DNA of 64,000 nt, taken from Campylobacter concisus. GTDB taxonomy: Bacteria; Campylobacterota; Campylobacteria; Campylobacterales; Campylobacteraceae. The notes under the pieces are model-generated. The model did no database searches and had not been told where the DNA came from. It saw nothing but the letters and a program-made list of their open reading frames with translations. Shown here in pieces: positions 19,548-28,341 of the stretch (position 1 is the stretch's first letter; every line of letters starts with the position of its first letter). The stretch lies in contig NZ_PIQS01000002.1 in assembly GCF_003048405.1 (NCBI RefSeq), forward strand, positions 1 to 64,000, read 5' to 3'. A program made the position numbers and the translations under genes.

Positions 19548-20894
19548 TTACCTATTAAATTTACCAGCCATGGCTTTGTAGATATTTAGCTCGTCTTGTA
19601 AAAGCGTGTATTTTGCTTTTAGTAACCCTATTTTGGCCTCTAGTTCGCTGTTTTTAGCCTCTAAAAACTGCTTTAGCTCGACCTTGCCGTAAGAGTATTT
19701 TAGCTCGTAAATTTTTGAAATTTCCTCGTAGTTTTTTATCTGCTCTTGGTAGTTTGCAAGCAGTGCTTCGTCGTTAAGGTAGCCTTTGTAAAATGCGTCT
19801 ATCTCGTTTAATGCGCTATTTAGAGTGCTTATGTAGTTTAGCTTTGCAAGCTCGAAATTTGCCTCGCTAACCTTTAAATTTGACTTTAGCTTGTGGTAGT
19901 TTAAAAATGGTAAATTTAGAGCGACATTGCCATTTAGAAATTTAAGGCTAAAGGCTTCCTCTTTTTTGTCGGTGCTGCTTTTGAGGCTAGCTCCTAGCGT
20001 GATACTTGGGTAAAACTCTTTTTGGCTCGCTTTGTAGTTTAAGATGCCCTCTTCTATGCGGTAAATGGCCGCTCTTAGATCAGGCCGGTTTGCTATGGCG
20101 CTTGTTGGCACATCTAGATCAACGCCCACTCTTTTAACGGGACTTAGCGTGAGTACTTCAAATTTAAGCTCAAATTCTGGCCTCTCATTTAGCAATATCC
20201 TAAGCGTTTTTTTAGCACTCACAAGCTCTTTTTTGGCACTTTCTATCTTATTTTGAGCGCTTAAAAGCTGCGAGTTTATCTGTTTTAGGCTTAGAGCTTC
20301 CTCTTTGCCAAGCTCAAATTTAAACCTAACTATCTCATTTAGTTCATTATAAATTTCTAAAATTTGCTCATAAGTTTTAATGCTCTCATTTAGATATAAA
20401 ATCTGAAAATAGGCGTCTGTTACGGAGTTTATCACGCTTAGTTTGCTAGCTTCCAGATCAAATTTAGTAGCATCTGCTTCAAACATCGCTGCATCTTTGC
20501 TATTTGCAAGCTTTTGCCAAAGATCAAGCTCGTAGCTAAGCCCTATGCTTGAGCCAAAACTTCTACTAGAAGCGCCGCCCTCTTTTATATTTTTGTTGCT
20601 TGATGCCTCAATGCCAGTGTTAAAGCTTGGGATTAAATTTGCCTGCAAAACGCCAGCTTGAGCGAGTGCTTTATTTATATTTATCGCTGCTTTTGCAAGG
20701 TCGGTGTTGTTTTTAAGCGCAAGTTCTACAAGCTCATCAAGATAGCTTTGCTCATACTGCTTCCACCAAAAAGTGTCTAAATTTAGCTCACTACTAGCAT
20801 TATCTTCAAGTAAAATTTGCTTGTAGTTTTCATCTATATTTTTAACAGCGCAGCCGCTTAAAACGAGCACTAAAGCTAAGCTTAGAAATTTCAT
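19548..20894 (-). CDS. Outer membrane efflux lipoprotein, TolC/NodT family
   Basis: Outer membrane channel of a tripartite efflux pump. A lipoprotein signal is seen (MKFLSLALVLVLSGC, lipobox LSGC, Cys at residue 15). The body has the two related halves of long helices typical of the OEP family (VTDAYFQILYLNES in the first, LNEIDAFYKGYLNDEALL in the second). I chose the ATG at 20894, with AAGGGAG in front, over an upstream ATG at 20915 inside macB; this leaves only one base between the macB stop and the start. 448 aa. Third gene of macA-macB-OMF. C. jejuni carries the same trio (from memory, Cj0606-Cj0608). Confidence 0.88.
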   Translation of the reverse strand: MKFLSLALVLVLSGCAVKNIDENYKQILLEDNASSELNLDTFWWKQYEQSYLDELVELALKNNTDLAKAAININKALAQAGVLQANLIPSFNTGIEASSNKNIKEGGASSRSFGSSIGLSYELDLWQKLANSKDAAMFEADATKFDLEASKLSVINSVTDAYFQILYLNESIKTYEQILEIYNELNEIVRFKFELGKEEALSLKQINSQLLSAQNKIESAKKELVSAKKTLRILLNERPEFELKFEVLTLSPVKRVGVDLDVPTSAIANRPDLRAAIYRIEEGILNYKASQKEFYPSITLGASLKSSTDKKEEAFSLKFLNGNVALNLPFLNYHKLKSNLKVSEANFELAKLNYISTLNSALNEIDAFYKGYLNDEALLANYQEQIKNYEEISKIYELKYSYGKVELKQFLEAKNSELEAKIGLLKAKYTLLQDELNIYKAMAGKFNR

Positions 20895-20895
20895 A

Positions 20896-22824
20896 TTACT
20901 CCCTTGAAAGCGCATCTATTGGATTTAGTTTTGAGGCATTTTTGGCAGGCATGTAGCCAAAAATGATGCCAATGGCCATCGACGTGACAAGCGCAAGCAC
21001 GATCGAGCCATTTGAAAAGATCATGCTAAAGCCATCTAAAAAGTTGTTAAAGATGTAGCCGATCGCGTAAGAAAAGGCTATACCGATAGCTCCGCCAATT
21101 AAGCAAAGTAGCACCGCCTCTATCAAAAACTGCTGCAAGATGTTGCTCTGCCTAGCTCCGATCGCCATTTTGATGCCTATCTCTTTGGTGCGCTCTGTAA
21201 CTGAAACTAGCATGATGTTCATCACGCCTATGCCACCAACTACTAGTGAAACTACAGCGATACTTGATATTAGAAGGCGCATTGTGGAGATGGTCTCTTC
21301 GATAGTTTGCTTGATGCTATCAGAATTTCTAGTAAAGAAGTCTTTTTTTCCGTGTTTTATCGTTAAAAGATCAGTTAGGCTCTTTTCTGCAATTTGAGCA
21401 TTTACGCTTTCATTTACTTTTACGGTTATTGAGCTAATAAATTTATCGCCCGTTATCTTGTTTATCACGGTCGTATATGGAGCATAAATTTTAAGTGAGC
21501 TAGCATCGCCGATTTTAAACTCATCTTTTTGCAAAACGCCTATAATGCGAAGTGGCTTTTTGTTAAAAAGAATAATCTTACCGATAGGGTCTTCGTTTTT
21601 AAATATGCTATTTTTAGTATTTTGGTCTATTAATGTGACAGAATCCGAGTTTAAAACCTCGTCGTCATCGTAAATTCTTCCTTTTTCTAGCTTTAGTCCA
21701 TTTACGTCAAAGCTCCCTACTCCACCACCTTTTAATGTCGCTGTTAAGGAGATATTTTCATACGTTAGTACGCCTGAAGTGCTTGTATTTGGAGTGACTG
21801 AGTCAAGAAATGACTGCTTTGAGAGCATATTTGCGTCACTTATAGAGAGCGTTTTTACCCTGCCCGAGAGCATGTCGCCAAAGCCTTTTCCTGGCATTAT
21901 GTCGATCGTATTTGTACCGATCTTTCTGATGCCAGCTAAAATTTGCTCTTGTGAGCCTTTGCCAAGAGCTACGACGCTAATGACCGCTGTGATGCCAATT
22001 ATAATGCCAAGCATTGTAAGAAGCGATCTTAATTTATGAGCCAGCATCGCATTTACCGACATTTTAAAGCTTTCAATTAGCTGATCTTTATAGTAGGTAA
22101 ATTTGCTCTTTTCTGGCTGGTTTTGCTTTTTGGCCTCAAAAATTTCACTGTTTTTTACATTATCACTTACGATATTGCCATCTTTTATCTCGATCACACG
22201 ACTCGCGTACTCGGCGATCTTTGGGTCGTGCGTGACGATGATGATGGTGTGACCTTTTTTGTAAAGATCCACTAAAATTTCCATCACTCTTAGCCCACTT
22301 TTGCTATCAAGCGCGCCTGTTGGCTCGTCTGCTAAAATGATCTCGCCACCATTCATCAGCGCCCTTGCTATAGAGACTCTTTGCTGCTGTCCGCCAGAGA
22401 GCTTGTTTGGTAAATTTTTTGCTTTTTCGCTAAGACCAAGAGAGTCTAAGATATCCATCCCTCTTTTCTCTCGGTCGCTCTTATTTGCCCCTGCGTAAAT
22501 GCTAGGAAGTGCGACGTTTTCAAGGGCGTTCATTGTGCTAAGAAGGTTATATCTTTGAAAGATAAAGCCAAATTTATCTCGTCTAAGCTTAGCAAGTGCG
22601 TCGCTATCAAATTTTGATATATCTTTGCCATCTAGCAGGTACTGCCCGCCACTTGGACTATCAAGGCAACCAAGGATATTCATAAGCGTTGATTTGCCAG
22701 AGCCAGACTGACCGATAATGGCTATAAATTCGCCCTTTTTTATCTCTAAATTTATGCCATGAAGAATTTCTATTTCATTCTCACCTAGCTTAAAGCTTTT
22801 TGTGATATTTTTTAGACTTATCAC
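20896..22824 (-). CDS. macB: MacB-type ABC transporter, ATPase-permease
   Basis: Inner-membrane engine of a MacAB-type pump, which moves substrates such as macrolides, peptides or lipids from the periplasm out through the outer membrane channel. N-terminal ATPase: Walker A GQSGSGKST (about 38-46), signature LSGGQQQR (about 142-149), Walker B ILADEPTG. Then one membrane helix (about 265-290), a large periplasmic domain, and three C-terminal helices (FtsX-like). 642 aa, normal for MacB. It follows macA directly. Confidence 0.92.
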   Translation of the reverse strand: MISLKNITKSFKLGENEIEILHGINLEIKKGEFIAIIGQSGSGKSTLMNILGCLDSPSGGQYLLDGKDISKFDSDALAKLRRDKFGFIFQRYNLLSTMNALENVALPSIYAGANKSDREKRGMDILDSLGLSEKAKNLPNKLSGGQQQRVSIARALMNGGEIILADEPTGALDSKSGLRVMEILVDLYKKGHTIIIVTHDPKIAEYASRVIEIKDGNIVSDNVKNSEIFEAKKQNQPEKSKFTYYKDQLIESFKMSVNAMLAHKLRSLLTMLGIIIGITAVISVVALGKGSQEQILAGIRKIGTNTIDIMPGKGFGDMLSGRVKTLSISDANMLSKQSFLDSVTPNTSTSGVLTYENISLTATLKGGGVGSFDVNGLKLEKGRIYDDDEVLNSDSVTLIDQNTKNSIFKNEDPIGKIILFNKKPLRIIGVLQKDEFKIGDASSLKIYAPYTTVINKITGDKFISSITVKVNESVNAQIAEKSLTDLLTIKHGKKDFFTRNSDSIKQTIEETISTMRLLISSIAVVSLVVGGIGVMNIMLVSVTERTKEIGIKMAIGARQSNILQQFLIEAVLLCLIGGAIGIAFSYAIGYIFNNFLDGFSMIFSNGSIVLALVTSMAIGIIFGYMPAKNASKLNPIDALSRE

Positions 22825-24018
22825 TTAAAACTTCTTATTTTCTTTTTCGATCATCTTGGCTATTTCGCTTGCTGAGCCTTGTGATGTGATGATCTCATCA
22901 CCCTCATTTACGCCACTAATTATTTGCGTATCGAGGTTGTCTTTTATGCCAGTTTTTACCGCTGTTTTTACCGCTTTGTCATCTTTTAGAACATAGACAA
23001 AAGTGCCGTTTTCATCTTTTTTAATACCAATACTTGGTACTATGATAGCATCCTTTACGTTTGCTATTAAAAGCTCATTTTGCGTGGTCATGCCTATTCT
23101 TAAAATTTTATCTTTATTTTCAACTATGCTTTGCGCGTAATAATAAACAGCTGAGTTGCTTGAAGTGCTTGAGCTTGTGGATTTGCTACTACTACTAGAG
23201 CCGTAGCTACCATCGCTTAATGTCGTTAAGCCAGGGTCGATTGAGCTAACCGTCGTTTGAAATTTTTTTGTTGGCTCAGAGAGGATCGAGTACTCAACTG
23301 GCGTGCCGACTTTTATCTTTGTGATGTCGCCCTCAGCTATTTGCATCTTCATCTTGACATAGCTAAGATCTGCGATCTTTACGATAGTTGGCGTAGTTTG
23401 ATTGGCATTTACGGTCTGTCCCTCCTCTACTTGCACGCTAACTACGACGCCGTCTCTTGGAGCGGTGATCTTTGTGTAGCCTAAATTTATCTTAGCTGTG
23501 CTTAGCTCGATATTTGTTTGCTTTATCTGAGCCTCGAGCTCCTTTATCTTGGCGCTATTTGCGCTATATGTGTTTTTTGCACTTTCAAATTCTTGTTTTG
23601 AAGTGGCGTTTTTGGCAAAAAGTGCGTTTTCTCTATCAAACTGTGTTTTAGCGATATTTAGAGCCACTTTTACGCTTTCAAGCTGAGCTTTGTAGATGGC
23701 TAGCTGTGCTTCTTTATTGTCTATGCTATTTTGCTGGGTCGAGCTATCGATACTTGCGATCATATCACCTTTTTTGACCTGATCTCCAAGCTTAACATAG
23801 AGTTTTTTTATCTGGCCACTCACCTGAGCACCCACATCAACTAGCTCTGTGGCAAAAATTTCTCCAGTCGCATCAACTTTTTTACTAAATGAACCTTTCT
23901 TCGCCTTTTTGGTGATAAATTCCACCTTTTCATCTTTTATCTTAAAAAAATTATCATAGATAAAATATCCACCGACGCCTAAAATAAGCAGGATTATTAA
24001 AATTTTAGATTTTTTCAT
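22825..24018 (-). CDS. macA: MacA-type periplasmic adaptor (membrane fusion protein)
   Basis: Links MacB to the outer membrane channel. An N-terminal membrane anchor (KILIILLILGVGGYFIY), a biotinyl-lipoyl half-motif, a long helical hairpin (about 95-180) and beta-barrel domains follow in RND/ABC-adaptor order. A serine-rich low-complexity insert (about residues 270-290, SSSSSKSTSSSTSSNS) sits in the barrel region. I chose the ATG at 24018 over a TTG 27 bases upstream. First gene of the pump operon. Confidence 0.9.
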   Translation of the reverse strand: MKKSKILIILLILGVGGYFIYDNFFKIKDEKVEFITKKAKKGSFSKKVDATGEIFATELVDVGAQVSGQIKKLYVKLGDQVKKGDMIASIDSSTQQNSIDNKEAQLAIYKAQLESVKVALNIAKTQFDRENALFAKNATSKQEFESAKNTYSANSAKIKELEAQIKQTNIELSTAKINLGYTKITAPRDGVVVSVQVEEGQTVNANQTTPTIVKIADLSYVKMKMQIAEGDITKIKVGTPVEYSILSEPTKKFQTTVSSIDPGLTTLSDGSYGSSSSSKSTSSSTSSNSAVYYYAQSIVENKDKILRIGMTTQNELLIANVKDAIIVPSIGIKKDENGTFVYVLKDDKAVKTAVKTGIKDNLDTQIISGVNEGDEIITSQGSASEIAKMIEKENKKF

Positions 24019-24072
24019 TGCTTCTCTTTGTAAAAAATTGGTCAATTTTACTTAATAAGATTAAAATTCTCT

Positions 24073-26106
24073 TTAAACTTCCTCTTTTGCCATGCCAGCC
24101 TCTATCAAAAACCTACTTGGCTGATAATTCACCTTCTTTATCTTGTCGTATTTTGCATAACTAAGATATAGCTCGTCTTTAGCCCTTGTTACTGCTACGT
24201 AAAAGAGCCGTCTTTCTTCTTCTAGGCTGCCACCCATGCTCATTAGCTTTAAATTTGGAAAGCGGTTTTGAGCGAGATCTACTATGAAAACTTGGTCAAA
24301 TTCAAGCCCCTTGCTCGCATGCACGCTAAGCAAGCTAACGCCCTGCCCTTCGCTCATCTCGTTGCTTCCAAGGGCTAAGAAGTTATAAAATTTACTGATA
24401 TCTTGATATTTTTTAGCTAGCTCGCTTAGCACCACACTCTTTGCCATTATGCGCTCTTTGACCTCTTCTTTGAGCGCCAGATCGACGTTACCGTTTTTTA
24501 GAGTTGCCCTTTTTGTGCTGATGTTTTCGACGATTAGTGAGTAAATTTTGCTAGTTTTTATCTCATTTATCATCGTGGCTGGCTTTGAGATATTTCTCAT
24601 GCCTCTTAAAAAGTTGTAAATTTCATATAAAAACTGCGCCCCGCTCTCGCTTAGCTTTTGTAGTTTTAGCACAGGATGACCTAGAAATTTATCGCTAAAG
24701 CCAAGCTTAGAAAACCTTGAAATTTCGGCAAATTCGTCAAGATCGTCAAAAAGTCCTAGCTGGTAGTTTCGCCTTTTATTTGATGAGATATTTACGCTTT
24801 CATCTGGCTCAAGTATCCCTTTTATCAAATTTCCATGTCCGAGCTTAAGCAGCGCGTCAAAAATTTCTTTGCTAACCGCGCTGCCAACGCCCTTTGCGTA
24901 TTCGCAGATGTGGATAAATGCCATTATATCTTTTGGATTGACATAAATTCCCATGATGTCGATGAGTGCCTTGATCTCGCGGCTCTCAAAGAAGCTCACC
25001 CCACCCTTTCGCTTTGAACTGATACCTCGCTCTTTTAGTGCGACCTCGATGCCGTCAGCTGATGAGTTATTTCTAAAGATGATAGCAATATTTTCCCTAT
25101 TAAATGGCGAAAGCGAGATGATGTCAGCGATGTTTTGATACTGATCAAAAAGCTCGTTATAAACAAGCAGTCTTGGGGGCTTGAAATTTCCCTCGCGGCT
25201 TACGGTTAAGTGCTTTTCATAAAGCCTTGGATTGTTATTTATCACCTTATTTGCAAGGGTAAGTATGCTTGAGCTTGAGCGGTAGTTTACATTTAAAGCG
25301 TAGATATTTGCGTTTGGAAAGCGATCTTTAAATGAGCCTATTATCTCGATATTTGCGCCATTAAATGCGTAAATACTCTGGTCAAAATCGCCCACGCAAA
25401 ATAGGCTCTTCGTCGCAAATGCGTCTATGAGGCTACCTTGAAGCGTGTTTGTGTCTTGATACTCGTCGATCAAAATTTCATCATAAGCTAAATTTGCTCC
25501 CTTTTTTAGCTCGTCGCGCATTTTTATAAGAAGATCGTTAAAATCAGCGTAGGCAAATTTAGCCTTTTCGGCCTCAAACTCCTCTAAAACATCTTCATAA
25601 ATTTCAGCATAAACGCCCTGCTCTTCGCTCTTATCGCTTATCCATTTGCCAAAAGTAGTGCCCTGCTCGCTGTTTTGAAAGAGCGAGTAAAGGTCGTATA
25701 GATAAGCTCCGCCATAAGGTTTGACGTCGCTTAAATGGTAAAATTTACGCCTCTCAACAAGACTTTTTAAAAGCGTCTTTAGCTCGCTTGGCTGCTTTAG
25801 CGTGACGCCTTTATCAAGGCTTTTTAAAAGCGAAAATGAGACCGAGTGGAAGGTGCCCGCTGTGATTTTAGAGGTGACTGATTTGTCAAAATACCTATTT
25901 AAACGCTCTATCATCTCGCTCGCTGCTTTGTTGGTGAAAGTTAGAAGCAAAATTTTCTCTGGCGAGATGCCTAAATTTAAAAGATGAGCTATGCGTGCGA
26001 CAATGGTACTGGTTTTGCCAGTGCCAGCTGAAGCGATGATGAGATTGTGTCCAAAGGGCGCAGTTGCGGCGGTGTATTGTTCTTTGTTTAACCTAGATAA
26101 GGGCAT
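24073..26106 (-). CDS. UvrD/Rep/PcrA-family superfamily 1 DNA helicase
   Basis: 3'-5' DNA helicase for repair or replication restart. Motif I ASAGTGKTST (about 25-34), motif II DEYQDTN, motif III FDQSIYAFNGA, and the late motifs SVHASKGLEFDQVF and VAVTRAKDELYLSY are all seen. 677 aa, close to Rep/UvrD. Campylobacter has more than one such helicase; this one is the paralogue located near valS in C. jejuni (from memory), so I give no symbol. AAGAGGAAGAC precedes the ATG. Its promoter (-10 TATAAT on the reverse strand at 26133-26138) faces away from pbpC within a 65-bp gap. Confidence 0.88.
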   Translation of the reverse strand: MPLSRLNKEQYTAATAPFGHNLIIASAGTGKTSTIVARIAHLLNLGISPEKILLLTFTNKAASEMIERLNRYFDKSVTSKITAGTFHSVSFSLLKSLDKGVTLKQPSELKTLLKSLVERRKFYHLSDVKPYGGAYLYDLYSLFQNSEQGTTFGKWISDKSEEQGVYAEIYEDVLEEFEAEKAKFAYADFNDLLIKMRDELKKGANLAYDEILIDEYQDTNTLQGSLIDAFATKSLFCVGDFDQSIYAFNGANIEIIGSFKDRFPNANIYALNVNYRSSSSILTLANKVINNNPRLYEKHLTVSREGNFKPPRLLVYNELFDQYQNIADIISLSPFNRENIAIIFRNNSSADGIEVALKERGISSKRKGGVSFFESREIKALIDIMGIYVNPKDIMAFIHICEYAKGVGSAVSKEIFDALLKLGHGNLIKGILEPDESVNISSNKRRNYQLGLFDDLDEFAEISRFSKLGFSDKFLGHPVLKLQKLSESGAQFLYEIYNFLRGMRNISKPATMINEIKTSKIYSLIVENISTKRATLKNGNVDLALKEEVKERIMAKSVVLSELAKKYQDISKFYNFLALGSNEMSEGQGVSLLSVHASKGLEFDQVFIVDLAQNRFPNLKLMSMGGSLEEERRLFYVAVTRAKDELYLSYAKYDKIKKVNYQPSRFLIEAGMAKEEV

Positions 26107-26132
26107 GTCTTCCTCTTTTTTAAAAAGGCCTA

Positions 26133-26164
26133 ATTATAGCTACTTAAACTTTAACAGCTATAAT
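26133..26164. promoter_or_regulatory. Divergent -10 boxes of the helicase gene and pbpC
   Basis: TATAAT occurs on the reverse strand at 26133-26138 (helicase) and on the forward strand at 26159-26164 (pbpC). The forward box ends only 7 bases before the pbpC ATG, so transcription would begin at or next to the start codon. Confidence 0.5.
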
Positions 26165-26171
26165 CACGCCG

Positions 26172-28340
26172 ATGAAAAAGTTTAAATTTCTAAAATTTCT
26201 TGCCCTATTTTTGGCTCTTTTGGTTGCTATTTTTTTGATATTAGATCAAATTTATCCACTAAATTTAGATGCGCTTAAAAAAGATGAAGCCAAAATTTTG
26301 CTTGACAAAAATGGCAACATTATAAATATGAAGCTTAGTAGTGATGGAATTTGGAGATTTCACGAGCAAAGCTTTCCAAATTCGCTAAAACAATGCGTCG
26401 TTCTCTTTGAAGATAGATACTTTTACTACCATTTTGGCGTAAATTTTGCCTCCATTTTTAGAGCATTTTTTCACAACCTAAGAAGCGACAACCGCATAGG
26501 TGCGAGCACTATCACAATGCAAGTAGCCAGGATGCTAGAGCCAAGTGATCGAAGCTATAAAAATAAGGTAAGAGAAATTTTTAGAGCACTTCAGCTTGAG
26601 CTTCACTTTAGCAAGGATGAAATTTTAAATTTTTATCTAAATTTAGCTCCATATGGCGGAAATATCGAGGGTGCAAAAGCGGCTAGCTTTTTTTATTTTG
26701 GCAAAGAGCTAAATGAGCTTAGCTACGCTCAGGCAGCACTTTTAAGCACGATCCCTAAAAATCCAAATAAAAATAGACTAGATCATGTTTCAAACATAAA
26801 TGCCCTAAAAAACAGAGTCATAAAGATGCTTTACAAGGCAAAGTTGATCGATCTTAGTGCGTTTAAAAGAGCACAGGCCGAGCCATTTAAAAATGTAAGG
26901 ATAAGAGCCGTTGTAAACGCAGGCGACTACGCAAATGTCGCTTTTAAAAACCAAATTTCAAAGGCTAGCTTGGATCTAAATTTACAAAAAGATATGCTTA
27001 AAATTTTAAAAGATACGATGTTTTCGCTAAAGGCTAAAAATGCAAATAACGCTGCTGCGGTAGTCATTGATAATAAAAAAATGAGTGTTGTTGCCTTCAT
27101 AGGCTCACACGATGAGCGCGCACGTGATGGCAAAAACTCAGCCATAAATATGAAGCGAAACACCGGCAGTACGCTAAAGCCTTTTATCTACTCACTTGCG
27201 CTTGATAGTGGGCTTATAACGCCAAATTCGCAGTTAATAGACACGCAAATTTATATAAAAGAGTATGCCCCAAAGAATTTTAGTAATGATTTTTTAGGTA
27301 TCGTAAGCGCGAAAGATGCTCTAAATTTCAGCCTAAATATTCCGGTTATAAATTTAAACTTAAAACTAAAAGACAATTCCCTTTACGAACTACTTGAAAA
27401 GGTAAATTTAGTAGATGAAAATAAGGAGTATTATGGAGCTTCTATAACGCTTGGAAGTGCTGAAATGAGCCTGCTTGATCTTGCTCATCTTTATACTATT
27501 TATGCTAATGACGGCATTTATAGGCCACTTGAGTTTGCAGGAAAAAACTACAAAAATGAAGAGAAAAATGTAACTCTAATCTCGCCTCAAAGTGCCTATT
27601 TAACTGCTAAAATGCTAAGCGAAGCCTCAAGATCATATCTAAAAAATGCTTGGCAGTACGCCAAAAATACGCCCAAAATAGCCTTTAAAACTGGTACAAG
27701 CGCAAACTCACGTGATCTTTACGCCATAGGCGTTGATGAAAATTACACAATTGCTATTTGGATTGGAAATTTTAATGCCAGTAAAACTGATAAACTAACA
27801 GGACTAAATGACGTATCAAAGAGCCTTTTTGATATGTTTAAGATAATCGCTCAAAAAGAGAAGTTAAGATTTATGAGTGAGCCAGATGGCATAGAAAAGC
27901 TGCCAACTTGCATTGATGCCTTTAACTATGAAAAGTGTAAAAAAATGGCGCTTGATGATAGGATAAATGGTGTAGATTTAAAGGATAAGTGCGAAAGTTT
28001 AAGGGGCGAAGAGCTTGATTTTTTGGTTAAAAATGAGCTTTTGGATAAAGATGAGATACAAAAAAGCCCTTGTGCTGAAATTTTTAAAGATAAAAAGCCA
28101 GTTTTTGCCTATCCGTATGACAATGAAGAGATAGTGACAGATGAAAATATTACACAAGTTATGGTAAAATGCTACGCGTTTTTAGGCGATGAAATTTACC
28201 TAAAAATAGATGATTTGAACTTTTCTAAGATAGAAAATGCAAGCGAAAAAAAGTTTGATCTAACTCTTGGCGAGCACAGCATAAAATGCCTTGATCAAAA
28301 CTCAAATCAAAGTGAAATAACAATAAAAATAAGGAGATAA
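26172..28340 (+). CDS. pbpC: Penicillin-binding protein 1C, glycosyltransferase-transpeptidase
   Basis: Bifunctional peptidoglycan synthase of the inner membrane. N-terminal membrane helix (about 7-27), GT51 domain with catalytic EDRYFYYHFG (Glu80) and GASTITMQVAR, then a transpeptidase domain with STLK (Ser near 332), SLN and KTGTS (near 505), and a short C-terminal domain of the BiPBP_C kind. No ribosome binding site is visible before the ATG, and a -10 box lies just upstream. It is followed after 1 base by the alpha-2-macroglobulin gene, a pairing found in many Gram-negative bacteria. Confidence 0.93.
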   Translation: MKKFKFLKFLALFLALLVAIFLILDQIYPLNLDALKKDEAKILLDKNGNIINMKLSSDGIWRFHEQSFPNSLKQCVVLFEDRYFYYHFGVNFASIFRAFFHNLRSDNRIGASTITMQVARMLEPSDRSYKNKVREIFRALQLELHFSKDEILNFYLNLAPYGGNIEGAKAASFFYFGKELNELSYAQAALLSTIPKNPNKNRLDHVSNINALKNRVIKMLYKAKLIDLSAFKRAQAEPFKNVRIRAVVNAGDYANVAFKNQISKASLDLNLQKDMLKILKDTMFSLKAKNANNAAAVVIDNKKMSVVAFIGSHDERARDGKNSAINMKRNTGSTLKPFIYSLALDSGLITPNSQLIDTQIYIKEYAPKNFSNDFLGIVSAKDALNFSLNIPVINLNLKLKDNSLYELLEKVNLVDENKEYYGASITLGSAEMSLLDLAHLYTIYANDGIYRPLEFAGKNYKNEEKNVTLISPQSAYLTAKMLSEASRSYLKNAWQYAKNTPKIAFKTGTSANSRDLYAIGVDENYTIAIWIGNFNASKTDKLTGLNDVSKSLFDMFKIIAQKEKLRFMSEPDGIEKLPTCIDAFNYEKCKKMALDDRINGVDLKDKCESLRGEELDFLVKNELLDKDEIQKSPCAEIFKDKKPVFAYPYDNEEIVTDENITQVMVKCYAFLGDEIYLKIDDLNFSKIENASEKKFDLTLGEHSIKCLDQNSNQSEITIKIRR

Positions 28341-28341
28341 A

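Noticed and set aside
23120..23220. Serine-rich tract in macA as a possible frameshift or repeat expansion
   Set aside because: The frame stays open and the tract is made of mixed Ser codons (AGC, TCA, AGT), not a slippage-prone homopolymer; a flexible insert is more likely.
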